Assembly: GCF_017744445.1 (NCBI RefSeq) | Contig: NZ_JAGIBH010000008.1 | Span: 1 to 64,000, forward strand | Length of the DNA: 64,000 nucleotides | DNA from: Caulobacter sp. | GTDB lineage: Bacteria; Pseudomonadota; Alphaproteobacteria; Caulobacterales; Caulobacteraceae | Direction of reading: 5' to 3' | In this document: piece by piece, positions 8,714 to 15,564 of the stretch | Layout: every line of letters begins with the position of its first letter | Position numbering within the stretch: position 1 is the first letter of the stretch | Notes under the pieces: model-generated | Told to the model about the DNA's origin: nothing | The model's database searches: none | What the model saw: only the letters and a program-made list of their open reading frames with translations | Position numbers and translations under genes: made by a program

Positions 8714-8744
8714 GGCTTCAATCGTCAGTTGTCCGTAGGCGACC

Positions 8745-9884
8745 CTAGGCAGCCTTGCCGAACGACAGCCCCTCGTAGCGCTTCAGGTGATGGTCGACCG
8801 AGCCGAAGAGGCCTTCGATCAAGGTCGCACGCTTGAAGTAGTGCCCGATAGCCAGCTCGTCGGTCATGCCCATGCCGCCATGGATCTGGATGGCGTTCTG
8901 GCCGACGAACTTGCAGGCGCGACCGATGCGGACCTTGGCGGCCGAAACGGCCTTGGCGCGCTCGGCGTCGCTTTCGTCCAGTTTGATCGTAGCCATGTAG
9001 GTCATCGACACGGACTGCTCGACCTCGATGAACATGTCGACCATCCGGTGCTGCAGCACCTGGAAGTTCGAGATGGCCGTACCGAATTGCTTGCGCTGCT
9101 TGGCATAGTCCAGCGTGCCTTCATGCAGCTTGCGCAACACGCCCACGGCCTCGGCGCCGACGGCGGCGGTGGCTTCGTCGATCACCTTGTTGACCAGACC
9201 CAGGCCGTCCTCGGCGACCAGGGCGTCGGCCGGGATCGAGACGTTCTCGAAATAGACCTCCGAGGCGCGGTTGCCGTCTACGGTGGGGTAGTCGCGGGTG
9301 ACGATGCCCGGCAGGGTCTTGTCGATCAGGAACACGCCGACACCCCCCGCATCACGCTGGCCGCCGCCAGTGCGGGCGGTAACCACCAGGTGGGTGGCGA
9401 ACGGCGCACCAACCACGACAGCCTTGTGGCCGTTCAGGACCCAGCCCGAGCCGTCCTTCTTCGCCGTGGTCTTCAGGTCCTGCCAGGTGTAGCGCGCCTG
9501 GGGCTCGGCATAGGCGAAGGCGATCGTGGTCGTTCCGCCAACGATGCCCTCGACGACCGAGGCGGCCCCGGCATAGCCCGAGTGCTTCATGAAGCCGCCG
9601 CCGATGACGACGGTGCCCAGATAGGGCTCGATGACAAGCGCCTTACCGAACTCCTCCATGATGATCATGTTGTCGATGGCGCCGCCGCCCAGACCGCCCA
9701 GTTCCTCGCTGAACGAAGCGCCGAGAATACCCAGCTCCTCGGCGAAAGCTTTCCAGTAGTCCGGCCGCCAGCCCGCCTCGGAACTGACGATCTTGCGGCG
9801 GGTCTCGAAGTCGTACTTGTCCTGCAGGAAGCTCGCGACCGTGTCGCGGACCATCGACTGCTCTTCGGTGAAGTTGAAGTCCAT
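8745..9884 (-). CDS. Acyl-CoA dehydrogenase, PimD-like small subunit type
   Basis: A 379-aa FAD-dependent acyl-CoA dehydrogenase. The N-terminal helical domain ('MDFNFTEEQSMVRDTVASFL'), the central beta domain ('TIAFAYAEPQARY', 'GWVLNGHKAVVVGAP') and the C-terminal helical domain ('YAKQRKQFGTAISNFQVLQH', 'QIHGGMGMTDELAIGHYFKR') are all present. The sequence style matches the PimD partner of the PimC/PimD pair known from pimeloyl-CoA and dicarboxylic acid degradation. GAGGAAA precedes the start. It lies 182 bases downstream of the 404-aa paralogue on the same strand and ends at the terminator 8676-8713. It probably forms a heteromer with that paralogue; the exact acyl substrate is not deducible. 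Confidence 0.88.
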   Translation of the reverse strand: MDFNFTEEQSMVRDTVASFLQDKYDFETRRKIVSSEAGWRPDYWKAFAEELGILGASFSEELGGLGGGAIDNMIIMEEFGKALVIEPYLGTVVIGGGFMKHSGYAGAASVVEGIVGGTTTIAFAYAEPQARYTWQDLKTTAKKDGSGWVLNGHKAVVVGAPFATHLVVTARTGGGQRDAGGVGVFLIDKTLPGIVTRDYPTVDGNRASEVYFENVSIPADALVAEDGLGLVNKVIDEATAAVGAEAVGVLRKLHEGTLDYAKQRKQFGTAISNFQVLQHRMVDMFIEVEQSVSMTYMATIKLDESDAERAKAVSAAKVRIGRACKFVGQNAIQIHGGMGMTDELAIGHYFKRATLIEGLFGSVDHHLKRYEGLSFGKAA

Positions 9885-9933
9885 GAGGGTGGTTTCCTCT
9901 TATGGCTCCCGTTTGGGAGTTGATTGTTCTGTT

Positions 9934-10056
9934 TCCGGACCCTTCGCCCCTTGCGGGAGGTGGCGTCCGAAGGGCGTGGGATGAGGGGCGCGCGGGATCG
10001 CGCCAGAAACCCCTCGTCCGTTGCTTCGCGACACCTTCTCCCGCGCGGGGAGAAGG
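9934..10056. repeat. Palindromic intergenic element between the two acyl-CoA dehydrogenase genes
   Basis: The gap holds two inverted repeats: CCCTTCG (9940-9946) with CGAAGGG (9968-9974), and CCTTCTCCC (10034-10042) with GGGAGAAGG (10048-10056). The second type (CTTCTCCCxCGxGGGAGAAG) looks like a dispersed extragenic palindrome of Caulobacter-like genomes. I see no coding capacity here. It may stabilise the upstream mRNA or simply be a mobile palindrome. Confidence 0.55.
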
Positions 10057-10066
10057 CAAGACAGGA

Positions 10067-11281
10067 TCAGAGCCCCAGCACCATCTTGGCGATGATGTTG
10101 CGCTGGATTTCGTTGGAGCCGCCATAAATCGACGTCTTGCGGACGTTGAAATAGGTCGGCGCGGCGCGGTGGGCCCATTCCGGACCGATCGGATGGGCGT
10201 TGTCGCCGTCCTTCGGGAAGCCACGGAAATAAGGCGCGCCGTAGTGGCCGGCCGCCTCCAGCACCAGTTCGGTGATGCGCTGCTGGATCTCGGTGCCCTT
10301 GATCTTCAGGACCGAGGATTCCGGGCCTGGCCCCTTGCCAGCCGCTTCGCCGGCCAGGGTGCGCAGTTCGGTGTATTCCAGCGCCGTCAGGTCGATCTCC
10401 AGGTCGGCGACCTTGCGCTTGAACATCGGATCGTTGATCAGCGCGTCGCCGTCATCGCCCAGTTCGGTCGAGGCGATCTGGCGGATCCGCTCGATGCCGC
10501 GCTTGCTGCGCGCCACGCCGGCGATGCCGCTGCGCTCGTGAGCCAGCAGGAATTTGGCGCAGGTCCAGCCCTTGTTCTCTTCATAGATGCGGTTCTCGAC
10601 CGGCACCTTGACGTTCTCGAGCCAGACCTCGTTGACCTCGTGCTCACCGCCCAGGGTGATGATCGGGCGCACGGTCACGCCGGGCGACTTCATGTCGATC
10701 AGCAGGAACGAGATGCCTTCCTGGATCTTGGCGTTCGGATCGGTGCGGACCAGGCAGAAGATCCAGTCGCCGTGCTGGGCCAGGGTGGTCCAGGTCTTCT
10801 GGCCGTTGACCAGGTAGTATTCCTTGCCGTCGTCGCCGGTGAAGCGCTCGGCCTTGGTCTTGAGGCTGGCCAGGTCCGACCCCGCGCCCGGCTCGCTGTA
10901 GCCTTGGCTCCACCAGATGTCGCCCGACAGGGTCGGCGGCAGGAAGCGTTCCTTCTGCTCCGGCGTGCCGAACGTGTAGATCACCGGGCCGACCATGTTG
11001 ATGCCGAACGGCAGGATCGGCACGCAGTCGGCGCGGGCGGTCTCTTCCGACCAGATGTAGCGTTGCACCGAGGTCCAGCCCGGACCGCCGAACTTTTCCG
11101 GCCAGGCCGGGGCGACCCAGCCCTTCTTGGCGAGGGTGCGGTGCCAGGAGAGGAAGTCCTCCTTGGCCATCTCCTCGCCCTCCTCCTGCTTCTCCCGCAG
11201 GCCCGCCGGATAGTTCTCGGCGATGAAGGCGCGGACCTCGTCGCGGAAGGCGAGGTCCTCGGGCGAGAAGTCGAGATTCAT
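10067..11281 (-). CDS. Acyl-CoA dehydrogenase, PimC-like large subunit type
   Basis: A 404-aa acyl-CoA dehydrogenase, longer at the N-terminus than its neighbour ('MNLDFSPEDLAFRDEVRAFI', then a Glu/Lys-rich segment 'REKQEEGEEMAKEDFLSWHR'). FAD/substrate segments are 'WWSQGYSEPGAGSDLASLKT', 'YYLVNGQKTWTTLAQHGDWI' and the C-terminal 'IYGGSNEIQRNIIAKMVLGL'. The long inserted loops match PimC. GGGAG lies 6 bases before the ATG. With the 379-aa gene it forms a two-gene operon, presumably the two subunits of one dehydrogenase for fatty or dicarboxylic acyl-CoA. A palindrome (11372-11385) upstream may be its operator. Confidence 0.9.
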   Translation of the reverse strand: MNLDFSPEDLAFRDEVRAFIAENYPAGLREKQEEGEEMAKEDFLSWHRTLAKKGWVAPAWPEKFGGPGWTSVQRYIWSEETARADCVPILPFGINMVGPVIYTFGTPEQKERFLPPTLSGDIWWSQGYSEPGAGSDLASLKTKAERFTGDDGKEYYLVNGQKTWTTLAQHGDWIFCLVRTDPNAKIQEGISFLLIDMKSPGVTVRPIITLGGEHEVNEVWLENVKVPVENRIYEENKGWTCAKFLLAHERSGIAGVARSKRGIERIRQIASTELGDDGDALINDPMFKRKVADLEIDLTALEYTELRTLAGEAAGKGPGPESSVLKIKGTEIQQRITELVLEAAGHYGAPYFRGFPKDGDNAHPIGPEWAHRAAPTYFNVRKTSIYGGSNEIQRNIIAKMVLGL

Positions 11282-11371
11282 GGCGAGCTCCCGTTCAGCC
11301 GGCCTCTCTAAGGGAGGCCGTTATTTGAGTTTCGGGCGCCACGATAGATGTCGAACGAACGTTTGGAAAGA

Positions 11372-11385
11372 TGACGTTAGCGTCA
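11372..11385. promoter_or_regulatory. Candidate operator upstream of the acyl-CoA dehydrogenase pair
   Basis: TGACGTTAGCGTCA is a palindrome of 5-bp arms (11372-11376 and 11381-11385), 90 bases upstream of the PimC-like start. It resembles, from memory, MerR-family LiuR-type sites (ACGTTAACGT core) that control branched-chain or fatty-acid degradation genes. Inference only. Confidence 0.4.
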
Positions 11386-11433
11386 ACGGAAGCGAATGTT
11401 ATCCGCGTTCACTTAACGCCAACCCGGAGAGCC

Positions 11434-12315
11434 TCAGCGCACCTCGCAGGCCAGCTTGACGAGCGCCAGGGCCGAGGCGCCGCCGACCCCTTCCTCGTCC
11501 ACCGTATCGAGCGTCAGAAGCGGACGCTTGTCGAGGATTTCGAGCAGTTTCGCGTGCCCCGTGGACGGGCTGACATGAGCGGCCAGGCAGTGGTCGATGG
11601 CGCTCGGCTCGACGGCGCGGACGATGGCGGCGGCGGCGCAGGCGGCGTAGCCGTCCAGCAGCACCGGGATCTTCTGGGTGCGAGCCGCCAGGATGGCGCC
11701 GACGACGGCGGCGGTCTCGCGACCACCCAGCTGGCGCAGGATTTCGAGCGGATCGTCGCCCATGCCCTCGGCCTGGGCGCGCGCCACGGCGGCGGCCACG
11801 GGCTCGGGATCATCCGACCAGTCCGAAGCCTCGCCGCCGAACAGGGCCAGGCAGACGGCGGCAGCCGTACGGGCAGGCTCGGCGACGATGACGCCGGGGA
11901 TCAGCAGGTCAGGCTGCTTGGCCAGGGCCTCCATGCCGAAGGCCATGGTGGCGGCGGCTTCCTTCTCGCTCATCGAGGCTTGCCCGATGAAGTCGGGCGA
12001 CGGCCGGTCGATGGCCAGGTCGAACGCCTCCAGGCCCGCGCCCTGCACGCCGGCGATGCGCGAAACGGTCGCCCCGCCCGAGGCGATGGCCTCTAGACGA
12101 TCGCGAGCATAGCCGCGGGGCCCAACCTCCTTACGGGCGCCGGCATAGAGCGCCACGACCGGACGGTTCACCGCCGGCGGGCTCTTGCCGCTCCAGGCGG
12201 TCAGCCATGCCGAGATCTCGGCCAGACGCCCCCCTTGCTCCAGCACCGGAGATGGGCCCGGCGCGGGCGGCGAAACGGCGAGTTGGCGGATGTCGGCGAA
12301 GGGGGAAGCGGTCAT
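11434..12315 (-). CDS. CobT-like nicotinate-nucleotide:base phosphoribosyltransferase
   Basis: A 293-aa member of the CobT family, which activates the lower ligand base of cobalamin (DMB + NaMN to alpha-ribazole phosphate). Supporting segments are 'VALYAGARKEVG' (family 'G.HGV/AR' region), 'LLIPGVIVAEPARTAAAVCLALFGG', 'LRQLGGRETAAVVGAILAAR...IPVLLDGYAACAAA', and near the end 'DEEGVGGASALALVKLA', where E-G-x-G corresponds to the catalytic Glu region (usually GEGTGA). It is about 50 residues shorter than classical CobT, and this motif is diverged. The start at 12315 avoids overlap with an upstream gene. No other cobalamin synthesis gene is adjacent. An altered base specificity is possible. Confidence 0.75.
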   Translation of the reverse strand: MTASPFADIRQLAVSPPAPGPSPVLEQGGRLAEISAWLTAWSGKSPPAVNRPVVALYAGARKEVGPRGYARDRLEAIASGGATVSRIAGVQGAGLEAFDLAIDRPSPDFIGQASMSEKEAAATMAFGMEALAKQPDLLIPGVIVAEPARTAAAVCLALFGGEASDWSDDPEPVAAAVARAQAEGMGDDPLEILRQLGGRETAAVVGAILAARTQKIPVLLDGYAACAAAAIVRAVEPSAIDHCLAAHVSPSTGHAKLLEILDKRPLLTLDTVDEEGVGGASALALVKLACEVR

Positions 12316-12371
12316 GAGCGCGGACTTAAACCGGTCCGCGCCCAAAGCAACCCCGCAAGGACGAGAAAGGC

Positions 12372-12731
12372 CTAGGACGAAGCGCCCGAGGTCGCGACCG
12401 ACGTGCCCAGATAGGCCTGGCAAGAGCCGCCCAGCTCGGCGGTCAGCTTGGCCTTCACCGCGTCATTGCGGGTCTTGCCGGCGCGACGGGCGTCGTCGCG
12501 CGTGCTGTCGCCGCGATCGCGCATCGAGATGTCGCGCCCCCGGCCCTGGTCCTTGATCTGGGCGGTCAGAGCGGTGGCGTCCACCGCGCCCAGGTCGGCC
12601 GATTGGGCCAGACCCAGGCAACGGTTGGCCTTTAGATATTCAGCGTCGCTCCAGCGATCGGCGGCGAAGGCTGGCGCGGCGGCGGCCGACAGAGCAGCGC
12701 CGGTCAGGACGATAGCGATGAGCTTGCGCAT
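12372..12731 (-). CDS. Secreted protein, paralogue of the protein at 13051-13377
   Basis: A 119-aa protein with a signal peptide (MRKLIAIVLTGAALSAAAAPAFAA, cleavage at AFA-A). The mature part has two cysteines, in 'YLKANRCLGLAQSADLG' and 'LGGSCQAYLG', spaced like those of the protein at 13051-13377 ('FLEAARCRGLAGSENLG', 'RDGACAAYMGG'). The pair probably forms one disulfide. Between them is a long charged helix region rich in Arg, Asp and Lys. The two paralogues face the same way and flank a DUF1289 gene on the other strand, so they may be a broken-up tandem duplication. Function unknown. Confidence 0.7.
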   Translation of the reverse strand: MRKLIAIVLTGAALSAAAAPAFAADRWSDAEYLKANRCLGLAQSADLGAVDATALTAQIKDQGRGRDISMRDRGDSTRDDARRAGKTRNDAVKAKLTAELGGSCQAYLGTSVATSGASS

Positions 12732-12825
12732 GGACGTTTATCCTTCTCTCTGGTGATCCGAGCACGACGGGGCCTTCGCCGCCGACGCTTGCGCTCGGGC
12801 GTTTGGACGCTCAGAACTCTTTTTG

Positions 12826-13044
12826 ATGACTGCTCCCGCCGCCCCGCCTCGCCCGATCGTCACGCCCTGCGTGAAGGTCTGCGCGGTCGATGGAACGACG
12901 GGCTACTGCCTGGGCTGCCGCCGGACCCTGCCGGAGATCGCCGGCTGGGCCAGGCTGACCGACGAGGAGCGCGCGGCGATCATGGCCGCCCTCCCCGACC
13001 GCCCCGATCCAGTGGCCGCGCTGATGGCGGCCACCGGGGGCTAA
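12826..13044 (+). CDS. DUF1289 domain protein
   Basis: A 72-aa protein matching DUF1289: '[26 protein letters not shown]' contains the family's four-cysteine pattern (C-x3-C, then C-x2-C), followed by '[17 protein letters not shown]'. This suggests a small metal (Zn or Fe-S) binding cytosolic protein; the biochemical role of the family is not established. The ATG at 12826 is preferred to the in-frame TTG 3 bases upstream. It is divergent from the secreted protein at 12372-12731 and converges with the paralogue at 13051-13377, 6 bases away. Confidence 0.85.
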   Translation: MTAPAAPPRPIVTPCVKVCAVDGTTGYCLGCRRTLPEIAGWARLTDEERAAIMAALPDRPDPVAALMAATGG

Positions 13045-13050
13045 GCCCGC

Positions 13051-13377
13051 TTACTTCGCGCCGCCCATATAGGCCGCGCAGGCGCCGTCACGTTCAGCCA
13101 GAAGCTTGGCCTTCTTCTCGCCGTCGGCGCCGTCGGCTTCCTTGGCGGCGGCCTGGATCTTCTTTTGCGCCGAGACGCGGATCGCCAGTTCGCGCGAACC
13201 GCCTTCGGCGCGCAGGAAGGTGTCGAGCGCAGCGGTGTCCAGCTTGCCCAGGTTCTCCGAACCCGCCAGCCCACGGCAGCGCGCGGCTTCCAGGAACTGC
13301 AGGTTCGTGACCGGGCTGGCGTTGGCGACGCTAGCGAACGACGCGATGGCGGCAGTCGCGATGATCAGCGATTTCAT
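13051..13377 (-). CDS. Secreted protein, paralogue of the protein at 12372-12731
   Basis: A 108-aa protein with a signal peptide (MKSLIIATAAIASFASVANA, cleavage at ANA-S). The mature region shares with the 12372-12731 product the order 'L-x-A-x-RC-x-GLA', 'LG-x-x-D-x-x-AL', a basic helix with Arg/Lys/Glu, and a C-terminal 'G-x-C-x-AY-x-G'. Two cysteines probably form a disulfide in the periplasm. An AT-rich region of about 270 bases precedes it and should hold its promoter. Function unknown; the relationship to the other copy is visible in the sequence. Confidence 0.7.
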   Translation of the reverse strand: MKSLIIATAAIASFASVANASPVTNLQFLEAARCRGLAGSENLGKLDTAALDTFLRAEGGSRELAIRVSAQKKIQAAAKEADGADGEKKAKLLAERDGACAAYMGGAK

Positions 13378-13666
13378 GGCGTTTTCCCTCGATAAGCCAC
13401 TTTATTGTCTGAGGGACAGATAACGCCGAGCCAAAGTTTTCCGAAGTTAATTCGAGGACATGAAAAGCATTACGGCGACGTAATCTTTAATATTAAATCG
13501 ATGTAATATGAACGTCGTTCAGTACATGAGTATACTTGTTATGATATTGATAACCATGGCGTGAAAATCGCCCTGCTGATTCACGCCTTGAAAACGCCTC
13601 CCTGCTAATGATTTAGGTAACGGCCGCAGAAGCGGTCTCAAAGCCGGTATGGCGAGGGTGTCTTTT

Positions 13667-14176
13667 ATGTTGAGGTTCGCGGCGATCGCTTTCGTGGGCG
13701 CCCTGTCGGCGGTCGGCGCGGCCAAGGCCGTCGTCTCGCTGGACGACCTGCGTCACCCGGAGCTGCGCGCCCCGACCGCGGCCTCGGCCACCCTGGGCGG
13801 CGCCGAAGGCGGCGCGGCCCAGATCACCAAGGATCGTGACGGCCACTTCTGGGCCCAGGGCGCCGTCAACGGCAAGGCCGTGCGCTTCCTGGTCGACACC
13901 GGCGCTACCGCCGTCTCGCTCAGCATGGCCGACGCCCAGCGCCTGGGCATCGACACCAGCAAGCTGACCTACGACTACAACGTCATCACCGCCGACGGCC
14001 GCACCCGCGCCGCCTCGGTGCACCTGGCCAGCGTCGCCATCGCCGGCGCCAAGGTCCGCGACGTCGACGCCCTTGTCATCGAGAAGGGCCTCGAGAACTC
14101 GCTGCTGGGCATGAGCTATCTGGGCCGCCTGTCGCGGTTCGAGGCCACCCCGAACTCGCTGATCCTGCACCCGTAG
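13667..14176 (+). CDS. Exported retropepsin-like aspartic protease (TIGR02281 type)
   Basis: A 169-aa protein of the clan AA retropepsin-like family seen in many Proteobacteria. A signal sequence (MLRFAAIAFVGALSAVGAAKA) is followed by a variable segment and the protease domain. 'VNGKAVRFLVDTGATAVSLS' carries the catalytic D77 in the D-T-G-A motif, and 'LENSLLGMSYLGRL' is the conserved C-terminal strand/helix. Like retropepsins it would need to dimerise. I prefer the ATG at 13667 over the one at 13649 because GAGGGTG lies 8 bases before it. It probably acts in the periplasm; the target is unknown. It converges with dusA. Confidence 0.85.
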   Translation: MLRFAAIAFVGALSAVGAAKAVVSLDDLRHPELRAPTAASATLGGAEGGAAQITKDRDGHFWAQGAVNGKAVRFLVDTGATAVSLSMADAQRLGIDTSKLTYDYNVITADGRTRAASVHLASVAIAGAKVRDVDALVIEKGLENSLLGMSYLGRLSRFEATPNSLILHP

Positions 14177-14196
14177 CAAGCGCGACAGCCAAAGGT

Positions 14197-14216
14197 GGCC
14201 GCCGGTTTTGGCGGCC
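14197..14216 (+). terminator. Hairpin between convergent genes, possible terminator
   Basis: GGCCGCC (14197-14203) and GGCGGCC (14210-14216) form a 7-bp stem with a GGTTTT loop, between the protease stop and the dusA stop. There is no T-run after it, so termination by this hairpin alone is uncertain. Confidence 0.4.
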
Positions 14217-14237
14217 GTCGCGCGCCAAGAATTAAGA

Positions 14238-15257
14238 CTAAGCGGCGGGCGCCTCAGCCCGCTCTTCGCGCGCCGCCAAGGCCGCGCGCACGGCGTCCAG
14301 CGCCCGATCCACAACCTCAAGACCCGCGCCTGCCTTGACGCCCTCGACCGTCAGGATGCGCCGCCACGCCCGCGCGCCCGGCAGGCCGTGGAACAGGCCC
14401 AGCATGTGCCGGCTCATCGCCGCCAGATGCGTGCCCGCCGCCAACTCGCGCGCCAGGTATGGCTTGTAGCGCTCGACGGCCTCGAAACTGTCTACATCGG
14501 CGACGTCCAGGCCGAACACCCGCCGATCCACCTCGCCCAGCAAACCCGCCTCATGATAGGCCGCGCGGCCCAGCATCACGCCGTCGACGCCGTTCGCCAG
14601 GTGCTCCAACGCCACCTCGATGCCCGGCACGCCGCCGTTGATCGCGATGATCAGGTTCGGTCGCTCACGCTTGAGCCGGTAGACCAGGTCATAGTCCAGC
14701 GGCGGGATGTCGCGGTTCTCCTTGGGCGACAGCCCCTGCAGCCAGGCCTTGCGGGCATGGACCACGAAGCTCTCGACCCCCGCCGCCGCGCTGCGATCGA
14801 CCAGGGTGAACAGCGCCTCTTCCGGATCCTGGTCGTCGACGCCGATCCGGCACTTCACCGTCGCCGGGATCTTCACCGCGCCCTTCATCGCGGCCATGCA
14901 CTCGGCCACCAGATCCGGCTCACGCATAAGGCAGGCGCCGAAGCGGCCACTCTGCACGCGGTCCGAGGGACAGCCGACATTGAGGTTCACCTCGTCATAG
15001 CCATAGTCCTCGGCGATCCGCGCCGCCTGCGCCAGTTCGGCCGGATCCGATCCGCCCAGCTGCAGCGCCACCGGGTGCTGGCCCGGGTCGTAGCCCAGCA
15101 GCTTCTCCCGATCCCCGTGCACCACCGCGCCGCTGGTCACCATCTCGGTATAGAGCAAAGCCTGGCTGGACAGCACGCGGTGCAGCGACCGGCAATGCCG
15201 GTCGGTCCAGTCCATCATCGGGGCGACGGAAAATCTATGTGGTTGAAATTCTTGCAT
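14238..15257 (-). CDS. dusA: tRNA-dihydrouridine synthase A
   Basis: A 339-aa FMN-dependent enzyme that reduces uridines 20/20a in the D-loop of tRNAs. The DusA pattern is complete: 'RFSVAPMMDWTDRHCR' at the N-terminus, 'LLYTEMVTSGAVVHGDR', 'PVALQLGGSDPAELA', 'EVNLNVGCPSDRVQSGRFGA' with the active-site C96, 'VHARKAWLQGLSPKENR', 'IIAINGGV' and 'DGVMLGRAAYHEAGLL'. The start at 15257 gives the usual length; the frame extends to 15470, but those codons look non-coding and lie in the promoter region of the divergent receptor operon. Cytosolic housekeeping enzyme. Confidence 0.93.
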   Translation of the reverse strand: MQEFQPHRFSVAPMMDWTDRHCRSLHRVLSSQALLYTEMVTSGAVVHGDREKLLGYDPGQHPVALQLGGSDPAELAQAARIAEDYGYDEVNLNVGCPSDRVQSGRFGACLMREPDLVAECMAAMKGAVKIPATVKCRIGVDDQDPEEALFTLVDRSAAAGVESFVVHARKAWLQGLSPKENRDIPPLDYDLVYRLKRERPNLIIAINGGVPGIEVALEHLANGVDGVMLGRAAYHEAGLLGEVDRRVFGLDVADVDSFEAVERYKPYLARELAAGTHLAAMSRHMLGLFHGLPGARAWRRILTVEGVKAGAGLEVVDRALDAVRAALAAREERAEAPAA

Positions 15258-15512
15258 CTTCGGAGCGGTATAGAGAAACCAGGTCGCTATATAAGCCAGA
15301 CTTCCCGGTTTCGCGAGGACGCGCGCCAATGGGCCGCGGGCGCGAAGCGCCATTGATCTCGGCGCGACGCCCGACAAGACCCGGACCGCCAACAGGCCGC
15401 ACGTATTCGAAGCCGCGAACCGCGGGCGCGCGAAAGCTTCACCAACTCCGACTACGGAGCTGATAAACAAGGAGAAATTTCAATTTCCAAGCTTCGCTAG
15501 AAGCTATTGATT

Positions 15513-15525
15513 GTTACGATATAAC
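15513..15525. promoter_or_regulatory. Candidate Fur/Zur-type operator upstream of the receptor operon
   Basis: The 307-base gap between dusA and the receptor operon contains GTTACGATATAAC, i.e. GTTA and TAAC half-sites around 5 bases, in an AT-rich context 39 bases before the receptor start. GTTAT-N-ATAAC type half-sites are seen in alphaproteobacterial Zur boxes. I looked for a cobalamin riboswitch here and found none. Confidence 0.35.
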
Positions 15526-15564
15526 GTTGCATAGGCGAGCCTTGGGTATTTCGGGGATCGCCTC

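Noticed and set aside
13519..13725. Minus-strand open frame of 68 codons in the AT-rich gap
   Set aside because: It overlaps the signal peptide region of the retropepsin-like gene, has no ribosome site and odd composition; the gap looks like promoter DNA.
15258..15564. Cobalamin riboswitch upstream of the receptor/CobN-like operon
   Set aside because: Expected for a B12 transporter, but none of the conserved blocks found at 24404-24600 is present on either strand here.
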